12,554 nucleotides of DNA from DASUPK01 sp036505735 (GCA_036505735.1 DASXSZ010000007.1:1-12554); one strand, 5' to 3'; shown: positions 5,782-12,415, numbered from the stretch's first letter. Translations and numbers: made by a program. The notes: generated by a model from the sequence alone, not told the origin.

Positions 5782-7490
5782 GCGCGACGCTCCCGCGCTC
5801 GGACCACCGCGAGGGTCGCAAGCGAGAGCACCACGCCGGCGGCGACCAGCCATAGGGCGGAGCTGTTGCCCGGGTTCAGCGGACTGATCTCGGATCCGGC
5901 GATCGCAGGGGCGGTTGCCGAGACGCACCCCCAGCCCACGACGGCGGGCATGGCGAACCTGAAGTCACTCAGCGAGGTCGCCGGCGTGGCCCGGGCCGCG
6001 AGGGCGACCGCGGTCGCCAGCATCGCCACGAATGGCGCGATGGCGAGCCAGGCGTTGGTGACGCCGAAGGCGGTCAGGACCGTGTGCTCGAGGCGGCCCT
6101 GGACGATCCAATCGGCCCAGGTGCCGGTTCCCTGCTTACCGAGCAGCGGATAGGTGAGGGTTGCAGCCAGCATGAAGACCGCGGAGGGGATCGCCAGCCC
6201 CAGGGTCAGGGCGGGTAGGCGCCGGTAGGCGAAGGCCAGCCCGATCGCCAGGAAGGGGAGGGCGGGGATCAGGAAGCGCGGGCCCGGCGTCCCGCCGCCG
6301 AACGGCAGCCAGTAGCCCGAGTTGTAGAGGAAGTAGAGGGCCGCGACCGCCAGGATCGTGTTTGCCTCGGCGCGGTGCCCGCGGCGCCGCATGATGATCA
6401 CCCCCGCGACCGCCATCACGACGATCGGGGTCAGGACCAGCAACCCGCGGCCCGCGAACAGCAGTTGGGAGGCGCTGTCGAACCGCGGTGCGGTGATGCC
6501 GAAGAAGCCGTGGCTGTTGAGGCCGAGCTTGTCGTGCCCGCTGGCGCCCGGGAAGGCGACGGCGTCGCCGTAGGCGAGCTTGAGCGGATTGCCGAAGGCC
6601 CAGAGATTGAAGGCGAGCATCGGCAGCGCGCCCGCCAGCGCCCCGCCGGCGTACGCGACCCCGCGGCTGATGCGAGGGCGCGCGCCAGCGCGACCCGTTT
6701 TATGTTGGTTTCTGCGCGAGAGGGCGTAGCCGAAGAGAACGACGCCGACAAGGCCCGTCTGGAACTCGAAGGTGACGGCGAGCCCGGCAAGCAGGCCCGC
6801 CAGCGCCACCAGCCCCCAGCGCGGCGGGCCGTCCCGCTCCTTCATCAGGACGCAGAACGCCGCGAAGCCGAGCCCGGCCGAGATCACATGGGAGAAGAAC
6901 TCGGCTGCGAAGGTCATCACGACCGTGGCCAGGCCGAGGGTGATGGCGGCCGCGGTCCCGTAGCCGGGCACGAACCGGTCGGCCGCCCAGCGCACGGCCA
7001 GCAGCAACAGGACGCCCGGGATGACCGCCGCGAGCAAGGTTAGCGCCCAGATGATCGGGGTCTCCTCCTCGACCCTCGACTGGACCCGGAGGCCGCGCTG
7101 GACGTCGTAGCCGTAGTTCTCGAGCGGGATGACGCTGTCCGGGTGCCACTTCGGATGCGCGGTCCGACTGGCGTTGTCGACGGCCGCCCGGGCGAGCTTC
7201 TCGCCACCCAGTCCCTCGATCGCCGCGTAGAGAGGGGTGGTGAGAGCGGCGACGCCCGGGCTCTTTACGGAGTAGAAGTGCTTGTCGACCCAGGCCTTGT
7301 CGTTGGTCTCCCAGTGCCACTGGTCGATTTGTGCCTGTCCCTTGTCGAAGGCGCGCACCTGCGCGAAGTGGGCCAGCTGCGCCCAGCCTGCCTGGTGCAT
7401 GACGAATCCCCAGGCGATGCCGAGCGTGACCAGGGCGGCGACTCCGGGGCGTGCGCGGAGCGCCCGTATCGTCTGTCGCGGGCCCGTCAT
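5703..7490 (-). CDS. Polytopic membrane protein, GT-C glycosyltransferase-like
   Basis: A 595-residue protein with roughly eleven hydrophobic segments (for example ~17-36, 148-167, 177-195, 226-254, 277-300). The first outer loop contains QIDQWHWETNDKAWVDKHFY followed by SVKSPGVAALTTPLY (74-88), the layout of a common but uncharacterised group of PMT/ArnT-like membrane proteins with a GHxYSxKxPG-type signature. Such proteins are presumed to transfer sugars from lipid carriers; the donor and acceptor here are unknown. Residues ~264-274 (KTGRAGARPRI) are encoded by the antisense of a 31-nt repeat and sit in a loop between two membrane segments. It lies 39 nt downstream of the methyltransferase gene on the same strand, so it may be the third gene of that operon, although a TAGAAT box precedes it. 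The Pro/Glu-rich C-terminal tail is encoded opposite the end of the convergent gene. Homology group is likely, activity is inference. Confidence 0.82.
   Translation of the reverse strand: MTGPRQTIRALRARPGVAALVTLGIAWGFVMHQAGWAQLAHFAQVRAFDKGQAQIDQWHWETNDKAWVDKHFYSVKSPGVAALTTPLYAAIEGLGGEKLARAAVDNASRTAHPKWHPDSVIPLENYGYDVQRGLRVQSRVEEETPIIWALTLLAAVIPGVLLLLAVRWAADRFVPGYGTAAAITLGLATVVMTFAAEFFSHVISAGLGFAAFCVLMKERDGPPRWGLVALAGLLAGLAVTFEFQTGLVGVVLFGYALSRRNQHKTGRAGARPRISRGVAYAGGALAGALPMLAFNLWAFGNPLKLAYGDAVAFPGASGHDKLGLNSHGFFGITAPRFDSASQLLFAGRGLLVLTPIVVMAVAGVIIMRRRGHRAEANTILAVAALYFLYNSGYWLPFGGGTPGPRFLIPALPFLAIGLAFAYRRLPALTLGLAIPSAVFMLAATLTYPLLGKQGTGTWADWIVQGRLEHTVLTAFGVTNAWLAIAPFVAMLATAVALAARATPATSLSDFRFAMPAVVGWGCVSATAPAIAGSEISPLNPGNSSALWLVAAGVVLSLATLAVVRARERRAQPGPEVPPTTEPALGPELAFDDPSS
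6670..6700 (+). repeat. Dispersed 31-nt hairpin repeat, copy 2
   Basis: Second copy of the sequence at 4021-4051, one substitution in the loop (loop GCCA instead of GACA), same chromosomal orientation but antisense to the gene that contains it. It lies in frame in a predicted loop after LFGYALSRR, adding about 10 basic residues without disrupting the reading frame. Confidence 0.75.
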
Positions 7491-7500
7491 GAAGGCGGCG

Positions 7501-7506
7501 ATTCTA
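7501..7506 (-). promoter_or_regulatory. -10-like box TAGAAT before the 595-residue membrane protein gene
   Basis: On the minus strand TAGAAT (7506 to 7501) lies 10 nt before ATG 7490, giving a transcript with at most a few untranslated bases. A small palindrome GCGA/TCGC (7512-7523) sits just upstream. No good -35 is seen. It may be an internal promoter within the minus-strand gene cluster. Confidence 0.35.
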
Positions 7507-7529
7507 GTGGGGCGATTTTTCGCTGCTCC

Positions 7530-8156
7530 TTAACCGGGCCGACGCGCGCGGCAGAGCGCCATCGTCCACGGGGTCGGGCTTCGCAGATCGACTACCTCGA
7601 AGCGGGAGGTGAGAAACCGCACGAATCCGGCCCTCGACCAGTGGTTCAGATGCCCTGGAGTGTTGCCCAGATCCCCGACGTAGGAGAGCCGCGCCAGGTT
7701 GAGGGCGCGCCAGAGCGGCTCGCGCGGGACGCTCGCGATCAGCCATGGCCGGGCGAGCCCGGCGAGGACCTCCAGGGCCCGTTGTGGGTCCTCGAGATGC
7801 TCGAGCACCTCGCAGCAGATGATCAGCTCTGCGGCGTGCCCCTCAAGGTCCAGCTCCTCCACCGGGGACGCCTCGAATTCGATCTCGACCCCCGCCGCGC
7901 GAGCGCGACGGCGGGCCTCCTCGAGAACGCCAGGGAAGGCGTCCGTGCCGCGAACCCGCAGCCCCCTGCGGGCGAGCCGGATCGCCAGCTCGCCCTCCCC
8001 GCAGCCGACCTCGTGCGCTTCTGAGGCGCCGGTCCGCTCGACCAGCTCGTCGAGCCGGCGGGTGAACCCGGCCATCAGCCGGCGCGCCACCGGGTTGGAA
8101 GTGCCGTACTTGTCGTAGATGTTCCCGCCGACCTGGAGGGGGGCGCTGGTGCTCAC
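7530..8156 (-). CDS. Class I SAM-dependent methyltransferase
   Basis: A 208-residue methyltransferase of the Methyltransf_11/25 type. Motif I is HEVGCGEGELA (48-58), the acidic end of strand 2 is GTDAF (70-74), and the motif IICCEVLEHLEDPQRALEVL follows, the usual LEH(L)xxP pattern of small-molecule or lipid/sugar methyltransferases. Later blocks LIASVPREPLWRALN and GHLNHWSRAGFVRFL are typical of family members acting near glycosyltransferases. Start is GTG at 8156, which overlaps the TGA of the upstream GT2 gene by 4 nt (GTGA), so translation is probably coupled. A cytosolic enzyme; its acceptor is unknown, but the context suggests a sugar or polyprenyl-linked intermediate. Confidence 0.88.
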   Translation of the reverse strand: MSTSAPLQVGGNIYDKYGTSNPVARRLMAGFTRRLDELVERTGASEAHEVGCGEGELAIRLARRGLRVRGTDAFPGVLEEARRRARAAGVEIEFEASPVEELDLEGHAAELIICCEVLEHLEDPQRALEVLAGLARPWLIASVPREPLWRALNLARLSYVGDLGNTPGHLNHWSRAGFVRFLTSRFEVVDLRSPTPWTMALCRARRPG

Positions 8157-9184
8157 CGGGGGACGCTGGTCTCGATCGTCTCCACGGTGAGCGGACCCCT
8201 CGCGTCGCGATCGCCGCGCTCGTAGTTGGAGGGCGCGACGCCCGTCTCGAGCTCGAGCCTCCTGACCCGCTCGTAGACGCGCTGCTGGATCGCCCGCTGG
8301 CCCGCGAGCGCGTCGCCGATGATGCCCAGGGCGAACATCTGGACGGCGGCCAGCATCAGCACCGCGCCCAGAATGAGCGACTGGATGTGGCCGGTGCGAT
8401 CCCCGTTGACGATCCAGTCGAACAGGAAGGGAGACCAGGCAGCGAGTGCAAGGACACCGAAGAGGACCGCGAGGATCATGAAGACGCGCAGCGGCTCGTA
8501 CAGCGTGTAGGCGCGGAAGATCGCGAAGGCGTTGCGGCGGATGTAGGCGGACGTGGAGCCGAACAGTCGGGACTCGCGATCGGTCTCGTTCGGCGTGATC
8601 GGCACGTCCTCGATCGCCACCGACATCTTTCCCGCTTGGATCAGGCTCTCGAGCGTGTAGGTGTACCGCGAGACCACGATCAGCTGGAGCGCGGCCTCGC
8701 GGTTGTAGGCGCGAAAACCCGAGGTCGTGTCGAGCACCTTGGTCCCGGAGGCGCGGCGGACCACCCAGCTGCCGAGCCGCTGCAGGAGCTTCTTCGTGAA
8801 CGAGAAGTGCTCGACGTCCCGCACCTGCCGGTCGCCGACCACCATGTCGGCGCGGTGGGCTGTGATCGGCTCGACCAACCGGGGGATGTCCGAGGCGCTG
8901 TACTGGCCGTCGGCGTCGGTGTTGACGATCACGTCGGCGCCCAGCTTCAATCCGGCGTCGAGACCCGCCTGGAACGCCGTCGCGAGCCCGCGGTTACTGG
9001 TCAGCCGTACCAGGTGATCGACGCCGTGGCGCCTCGCCACCTCCACCGTGCCGTCGGTCGAGCCATCGTCGACCACGAGCCATTCGACCTGATCGAAGCC
9101 CGGCACCTCGCGCGGCAGGTCCGAGAGGACGAGCGGCAGCGATTCCTCCTCGTTCAGGCAGGGAATCTGGATGATGAGCTTCAT
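8153..9184 (-). CDS. Family 2 glycosyltransferase, polyprenyl-phosphate sugar synthase type, with two C-terminal membrane segments
   Basis: A 343-residue GT-A fold enzyme. MKLIIQIPCLNEEESLPLVL begins the nucleotide-sugar domain; VVDDGSTDGT (37-46) and NTDADGQY (88-95) carry the acidic metal/UDP-binding residues, and TSGFRAYNREA (154-164) is the usual GT2 acceptor-side block. The order resembles DPM1/ArnC/GtrB-like enzymes that load a sugar onto polyprenyl phosphate. Two membrane segments (~232-256 and ~267-291) with a short outer loop follow, then a ~50-residue cytoplasmic tail. Start ATG 9184 is chosen over upstream in-frame Met codons (to 9289) because it begins the conserved first strand and has TACGAT 8 nt upstream on the minus strand. 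The 3' end is coupled to the methyltransferase by GTGA. It would supply a lipid-linked sugar that GT-C proteins such as the 5703-7490 product could use; that link is inference. Confidence 0.92.
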   Translation of the reverse strand: MKLIIQIPCLNEEESLPLVLSDLPREVPGFDQVEWLVVDDGSTDGTVEVARRHGVDHLVRLTSNRGLATAFQAGLDAGLKLGADVIVNTDADGQYSASDIPRLVEPITAHRADMVVGDRQVRDVEHFSFTKKLLQRLGSWVVRRASGTKVLDTTSGFRAYNREAALQLIVVSRYTYTLESLIQAGKMSVAIEDVPITPNETDRESRLFGSTSAYIRRNAFAIFRAYTLYEPLRVFMILAVLFGVLALAAWSPFLFDWIVNGDRTGHIQSLILGAVLMLAAVQMFALGIIGDALAGQRAIQQRVYERVRRLELETGVAPSNYERGDRDARGPLTVETIETSVPR

Positions 9185-9192
9185 CCGGGGCC

Positions 9193-9202
9193 ATCGTAGG
9201 CT
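9193..9202. promoter_or_regulatory. Overlapping divergent -10-like boxes between the GT2 and hydrolase genes
   Basis: On the plus strand TAGGCT (9197-9202) ends 7 nt before ATG 9210. On the minus strand TACGAT (9198 to 9193) ends 8 nt before ATG 9184. The boxes share the TA at 9197-9198. The whole intergenic space is 25 nt and contains no Shine-Dalgarno for either gene. This is the same arrangement as at pyrE, but without the wider palindrome. Confidence 0.5.
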
Positions 9203-9209
9203 CTTCAAC

Positions 9210-9956
9210 ATGGCGCTGGAGGTTGAACGGCTCGGCGAGGGACCGCCGGTCCTCTTCATCCACGGCAGCGTCGTCGGCGCTGCGGTCACCTGGCGGAAGC
9301 AGCGGGAGCTGGCCGACCGCTGGGGGCTGATCCTGCCGAACCGGCCGGGCTTCGGGAGCAGCCCGCCGCTGGATCGGAACGACTTCGAGGTGGAAGCGCC
9401 GATGTTCGCCGAGCTCCTCGGCGAGGGCGCTCACCTTGTGGGCCACTCGTATGGGGGGGTGATCGCCCTGCTGCCCTCCGGGCTGCGCCCGGAGGCCGTG
9501 CACTCGCTGACGGTCTCCGAGCCGGGAGTGCTGCCGTCGGCGGCCGGCGTGCCCGCCGTCGACGAGATGATCGCCAACGGCAAGCTCCTCTACAGCGATC
9601 CGGGCGCGATCCCGACGGACACCTTCCTGCAGCTGTTCCGCTCGGGCGCGGGTTCCTCCCACGAGACGCCCGAGGAGCTGCCGGACTACCTCTCGCGGGG
9701 AGCGGAACTGGCGAAGCGCGAACGGCCGCCCTGGGAGGCCGAGATCCCGCTGGATCGGCTGGCGGCGACACCGTTTCCGAAGCTGGTGATCTCGGCAGAC
9801 CACTCGCCCGCCTTCGAGGCGGTGTGCGACCACCTCGCGGATGCGCTTGGCGCCGAGCGGGCGGTGATCCCGGGCCGGGGACACACCATTCCCTCGAACG
9901 GCGCGCCCTACAACGAGCGGCTGGAGGCGTTTCTGGCGGCGGCCGAGGCGACCTGA
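9210..9956 (+). CDS. Alpha/beta-fold hydrolase
   Basis: A 248-residue alpha/beta hydrolase. The oxyanion HG motif is VLFIHGS (14-20), the nucleophile elbow is GHSYGG with Ser80, Asp197 in LVISADHSP is a good candidate acid, and His225 in PGRGHTIPSNG completes the triad. The cap region between strands 6 and 7 (residues ~105-180) is helical and rich in Glu, Leu and Pro. Substrate cannot be deduced; the family includes esterases, lactonases and C-C bond hydrolases. ATG 9210 is preferred over the in-frame start at 9171 because the family's first strand starts immediately after it (MALEVERLGEGPPVLFIHG) and TAGGCT is 7 nt upstream; the longer form would overlap the GT2 start. No downstream partner gene: a 146-nt gap follows. 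Confidence 0.9.
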   Translation: MALEVERLGEGPPVLFIHGSVVGAAVTWRKQRELADRWGLILPNRPGFGSSPPLDRNDFEVEAPMFAELLGEGAHLVGHSYGGVIALLPSGLRPEAVHSLTVSEPGVLPSAAGVPAVDEMIANGKLLYSDPGAIPTDTFLQLFRSGAGSSHETPEELPDYLSRGAELAKRERPPWEAEIPLDRLAATPFPKLVISADHSPAFEAVCDHLADALGAERAVIPGRGHTIPSNGAPYNERLEAFLAAAEAT

Positions 9957-10036
9957 CCCCGCCGCCGTTACCTCGCTTTCACAGAATCGATACGCGGGGG
10001 GACCACTTCCTTAACCGGGGGGCCGCCGTCGCTTCC

Positions 10037-10042
10037 TAGATT
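10037..10042 (+). promoter_or_regulatory. -10-like box TAGATT for the DUF839/PhoX-like gene
   Basis: TAGATT lies about 60 nt before GTG 10103, predicting a transcript start near 10049 and a leader of ~54 nt. The region upstream (9957-10036) contains TTAACC at 10011-10016 and TTTCACAG near 9977, but no convincing -35 at 17 nt. The position is an inference from the -10 sequence only. Confidence 0.35.
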
Positions 10043-10052
10043 CGCCGACCTC

Positions 10053-10076
10053 AGCCGCCGCAATCGGCGGGCGGCT
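10053..10076 (+). promoter_or_regulatory. GC-rich hairpin in the 5' leader of the DUF839/PhoX-like gene
   Basis: Two mutually exclusive hairpins can form: CCGCCG-CAAT-CGGCGG (10055-10070), or AGCCGCC (10053-10059) with GGCGGCT (10070-10076). It lies just upstream of the Shine-Dalgarno and could protect the mRNA 5' end or modulate translation. No ligand-binding riboswitch class is recognised. Confidence 0.35.
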
Positions 10077-10088
10077 CAGCTACCTGAC

Positions 10089-10095
10089 AGGAGGA
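10089..10095 (+). promoter_or_regulatory. Strong Shine-Dalgarno AGGAGGA deciding the GTG start at 10103
   Basis: AGGAGGA is a near-perfect anti-16S match, 7 nt before GTG 10103. It stands out because most genes in this window have no visible ribosome binding site. Confidence 0.8.
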
Positions 10096-10102
10096 AGCGA
10101 CA

Positions 10103-11632
10103 GTGAGAGGTAAGAGACTTCTTGTAATCGGGCTGGGGACCCTGGTCCTGGGACTGACAGGGGCGATTGCGGTCGCTGCGCCGGGCACGGAGACCGGGCC
10201 GAGCAGCTCCCAGCCCTCATACCTGGTGCGGACGCAGCCGGGGATCGTCACCAAGTCGATCCTCACCACCGGCGATTCCGTCGGCGGCTACCGCATGGCG
10301 GGCATCCCGGACGGTCTCGGCGCCTACGACAATGGCGACGGCACCTTCACCCTGCTCTCGAACCACGAGATCCCGAGCGGCGAGGGCGCGGTGCGGACGC
10401 ACGGCGCCAGGGGGGCGTTCGTCTCGAAGTGGACGATCAACAAGAGCGACCTCAGCGTGGTCAGCGGTCAGGACCTGATCCAGACGGTCAACGTCTGGGA
10501 CGCGGGCCTGGACACCTGGACGGCCGCCAGCGGTGATGCCGCACCGAACCGCCTCAATCGGCTCTGCTCGGCCGACCTGGCGCCGATCTCGGCGTACTAC
10601 AACTCGGCCACGGGCAAGGGCTACACCGGCCACATCTTCACCGACGGTGAGGAGTCGAGCGGGGGACGCCCGTTCGGCCACGTGGTGGACACCGGGCAGA
10701 GCTACGAGCTCACCCCCTGGATGGGCAACATGGCGTTCGAGAACGTGGTCGCCAACCCGGACACCGGGGACGTGACGGCCGTCATGGCGCTCGACGACAG
10801 CACCCCGGGACAGGTCTATGTGCACGCGGGCACCAAGCAGGACACCGGCAACGAGGTTCAGAAGTCCGGACTCGCCAACGGCAAGCTCTACGGGATCAAG
10901 GTCGCGGGCGTGCCCCAGACCGAGGTCAGCAAGACCGACTGGGCGGCCGGCAACGAGTTCGACTTCTCGGTGGTGGACCTGACCGCGCACGCGGCGGTTC
11001 CCGGATCGGGAACCGGCAGTCTCGAGGCCGACGGCCAGGCGGCGGGCGTGACCAACTTCCAGCGGCCCGAGGACGGGTCCTGGGATCCGAGCCATCCGTC
11101 CGATTTCTATTTCGTCACGACGTCGAACTTCGGACCGAACTCGGCGGGCACCCTCGATGGTCACACGCGCCTCTGGCGCCTGCGCTTCAACGATCCATCC
11201 GACCCCACGCAGGGCGGCAAGATCAAGCTGCTGGTCGACGGGCCGATCGGCACGCCGGACAGCGCTGGCGGTACCCAGAGCACGGGCTCGACGGGACCGC
11301 AGATGCTGGACAACATCACGGTGAACAACCGCGGCCAGGTGATCATGCTGGAGGACGTCGGCAATCAGGCCTACCGCGGCGGCGTCTGGATCTACGACAT
11401 CGGCAGCGGCTCGCTGACCAGGGTCGCGATCGCCGATCCGGACGTGTTCACGCCCGGAGCCCCCGGGTTCGTCACCAAGGATGAGGAGGCGTCGGGGGTG
11501 ATTCCCGCTCCGTTCCTGGGCGACGACGCGTATCTGCTCGACGAGCAGGTGCATAAGACCAGTAGCGACCCGGAGCTTGTCGAGGGCGGGCAGTACATGG
11601 AGCTCCACATCCCGACCGCCAAGAAGTTCTGA
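10103..11632 (+). CDS. Secreted DUF839/PhoX-like protein
   Basis: A 509-residue secreted protein. Residues 1-26 (MRGKRLLVIG, a Leu/Gly-rich core, AVAAPG) form a Sec-type signal peptide; the twin-arginine motif common in PhoX phosphatases is not present. Family blocks in order: PDGLGAYDNGDGTFTLLSNHEIP (69-91) with the NHE motif at 87-89, the lone cysteine Cys155 in NRLCSADLAP, HIFTDGEESS (177-186), GVTNFQRPEDGSWDP (315-329), LWRLRFND (357-364), MLDNITVNNRG (401-411) and KDEEASGVIPAP (459-470). These are characteristic of the DUF839/PhoX-like beta-propeller family, some members of which are Ca/Fe-dependent phosphatases. Phosphatase activity is possible, not shown; many actinobacterial members are uncharacterised. 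GTG 10103 has a strong Shine-Dalgarno. A hairpin terminator follows at 11652. No phosphate-uptake genes or Pho-box-like repeats were seen nearby. Confidence 0.88.
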   Translation: MRGKRLLVIGLGTLVLGLTGAIAVAAPGTETGPSSSQPSYLVRTQPGIVTKSILTTGDSVGGYRMAGIPDGLGAYDNGDGTFTLLSNHEIPSGEGAVRTHGARGAFVSKWTINKSDLSVVSGQDLIQTVNVWDAGLDTWTAASGDAAPNRLNRLCSADLAPISAYYNSATGKGYTGHIFTDGEESSGGRPFGHVVDTGQSYELTPWMGNMAFENVVANPDTGDVTAVMALDDSTPGQVYVHAGTKQDTGNEVQKSGLANGKLYGIKVAGVPQTEVSKTDWAAGNEFDFSVVDLTAHAAVPGSGTGSLEADGQAAGVTNFQRPEDGSWDPSHPSDFYFVTTSNFGPNSAGTLDGHTRLWRLRFNDPSDPTQGGKIKLLVDGPIGTPDSAGGTQSTGSTGPQMLDNITVNNRGQVIMLEDVGNQAYRGGVWIYDIGSGSLTRVAIADPDVFTPGAPGFVTKDEEASGVIPAPFLGDDAYLLDEQVHKTSSDPELVEGGQYMELHIPTAKKF

Positions 11633-11651
11633 GCGCTACGGGATGCGCGAG

Positions 11652-11690
11652 AGGGCGGGGCCCGGGCTCAGATCGCCCGGGCCGCGCCCT
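11652..11690. terminator. Strong hairpin between convergent genes, probable bidirectional terminator
   Basis: GGGCG-g-GGCCCGGGC (11653-11667) pairs with GCCCGGGCC-g-CGCCC (11675-11689), a 15-bp stem with one G/G mismatch, an extra A/T pair outside (11652/11690) and loop TCAGATC. It begins 20 nt after the stop of the DUF839 gene and ends 2 nt before the stop codon of the minus-strand Usp gene. It has no long T tract on either side. Confidence 0.7.
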
Positions 11691-11692
11691 TC

Positions 11693-12136
11693 CTAGGTCG
11701 TCTTCACCACGAAGACCGAGCAGTCGGCGTTGTGCGCGATCGACTTGGGAACGCTGCCGAGCACGCGGCGCTGCATTCCCTTGTTGCCGATCACCAGCAC
11801 GTCGGCACCGCAGTCCTTGGCAAGGCGGACCAGCACGTCGGCGGGGTCACCTTCGTCCACGACCGTCGTGCACTCGATCCCCTGATCATTCATCTCCGCC
11901 TCGGTCCGGGAGAGGATCTCTCGGAGCTGTGCCGCCGGGTTGTAGGCCCATTGCGCTTCGTCCGCGCCGGAGGCAGGCGGGGCATCCTTGAAGGCGCTGA
12001 GCAGGACGAGCTTCGCGTCGAAGCGGCGGGCGAACTCCGCTGCCTGCTTGACCGCCTCACCGGCGGTCTCGGAACCGTCGGTGCCCACGGCGACGGTGGA
12101 GATCACCCGGGAAGCAATATCACTCCTCGCTCTCAC
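11693..12136 (-). CDS. Universal stress protein (UspA family)
   Basis: A 147-residue single-domain Usp. VGTDGSETA (17-25) is the first ATP-binding loop, GDPAD (96-100) the middle one, and VIGNKGMQRRVLGSVPKSIA (115-134) the glycine-rich loop with GxxG and GS(V) residues; the stretch between GNKG and GS is six residues, shorter than the nine of the classic ATP-binding consensus. SVFVVK is the usual last strand. Such cytosolic dimers bind nucleotides and help survival under stress. The longest frame starts at GTG 12136; GTG 12106 (giving ISTVAVGTDGS directly) is an alternative, with GAGGAG about 15 nt upstream. TAGGCT at 12155-12150 may be its promoter. The 3' end abuts the terminator at 11652-11690. 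The family call is sure; the exact start is not. Confidence 0.92.
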   Translation of the reverse strand: MRARSDIASRVISTVAVGTDGSETAGEAVKQAAEFARRFDAKLVLLSAFKDAPPASGADEAQWAYNPAAQLREILSRTEAEMNDQGIECTTVVDEGDPADVLVRLAKDCGADVLVIGNKGMQRRVLGSVPKSIAHNADCSVFVVKTT

Positions 12137-12149
12137 ATGGGAGGCGGCG

Positions 12150-12155
12150 AGCCTA
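12150..12155 (-). promoter_or_regulatory. -10-like box TAGGCT for the Usp gene
   Basis: TAGGCT on the minus strand (12155 to 12150) ends 13 nt before GTG 12136. Its TAG is also the stop codon of the coding-like fragment at 12153-12329. A transcript start near 12142 would leave a leader of about 36 nt to the alternative GTG 12106. Moderate support only. Confidence 0.3.
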
Positions 12156-12329
12156 CGAAGCGCTGCCGGCGCTCGCCCGGCTGACCGCGTTCGCGATCAG
12201 CCGGCTGTAGAAGGTCGGCCCCCAGTGGCGCTCGGCCTGGTCGAGGACCGAGTTGACCTCGCCCTGCCAGCTCCGCGGGACGTCGACGTTGACCATGAAG
12301 GGCAGCGCGCCCTGGCTTCGAACGTTCGC
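12153..12329 (-). pseudogene. Coding-like fragment, C-terminal end of an unidentified protein or a very small gene
   Basis: This minus-strand frame is open for 58 codons between an in-frame TGA (12332-12330) and TAG (12155-12153). From about 12317 the codons have G or C in nearly every third position and give a protein-like sequence with PFMVNVDVPRSW, then LDQAERHWGPTFYSRLIANA. Any full-length version is interrupted upstream, where the frame turns into non-coding-looking sequence. A 47-residue product could start at ATG 12296, without a clear Shine-Dalgarno. Either it is the surviving 3' end of a deleted gene, a frameshifted gene, or a small real gene upstream of usp. I do not recognise the family. 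No repeats or transposon ends mark the break. Confidence 0.4.
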
Positions 12330-12398
12330 TCATCGCGCTCGTGCCTAGTTCGGCGGGCAGCCGAAGATCACCTCCGTGAGCGCAGATGGTGGCAGCAT

Positions 12399-12415
12399 TG
12401 GCCCGCCGGGGGCCA
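12399..12415 (-). terminator. Hairpin after the right-edge minus-strand gene
   Basis: TGGCCC (12399-12404) and GGGCCA (12410-12415) form a 6-bp stem with a 5-nt loop, 10 nt downstream of the stop codon of the 12426-12554 gene on the minus strand. There is no T tract, so its strength is uncertain. Confidence 0.4.

Noticed and set aside
9185..9289. Longer start for the GT2 protein (up to 9289)
   Set aside because: The extra 35 residues are low-complexity, lie opposite the hydrolase gene, and precede the conserved first strand starting at MKLIIQIP.
7529..10020. Shared CTTAACCGGG near 7530 and near 10010
   Set aside because: A 10-11 nt match with unrelated flanks and different contexts (a stop codon versus an intergenic region); likely chance.
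10217..11608. 463-codon open frame on the minus strand opposite the DUF839/PhoX-like gene
   Set aside because: Its translation is an Arg/Val/Asp/Leu-rich shadow without recognisable motifs; the plus frame has a signal peptide, family motifs and a strong Shine-Dalgarno. Long antisense frames are expected at this GC content.
12319..12328. Palindrome CGAACGTTCG as a possible LexA/SOS box
   Set aside because: Actinobacterial LexA boxes have a 4-nt spacer between GAAC and GTTC; here there is none, and a 10-nt palindrome can arise by chance.
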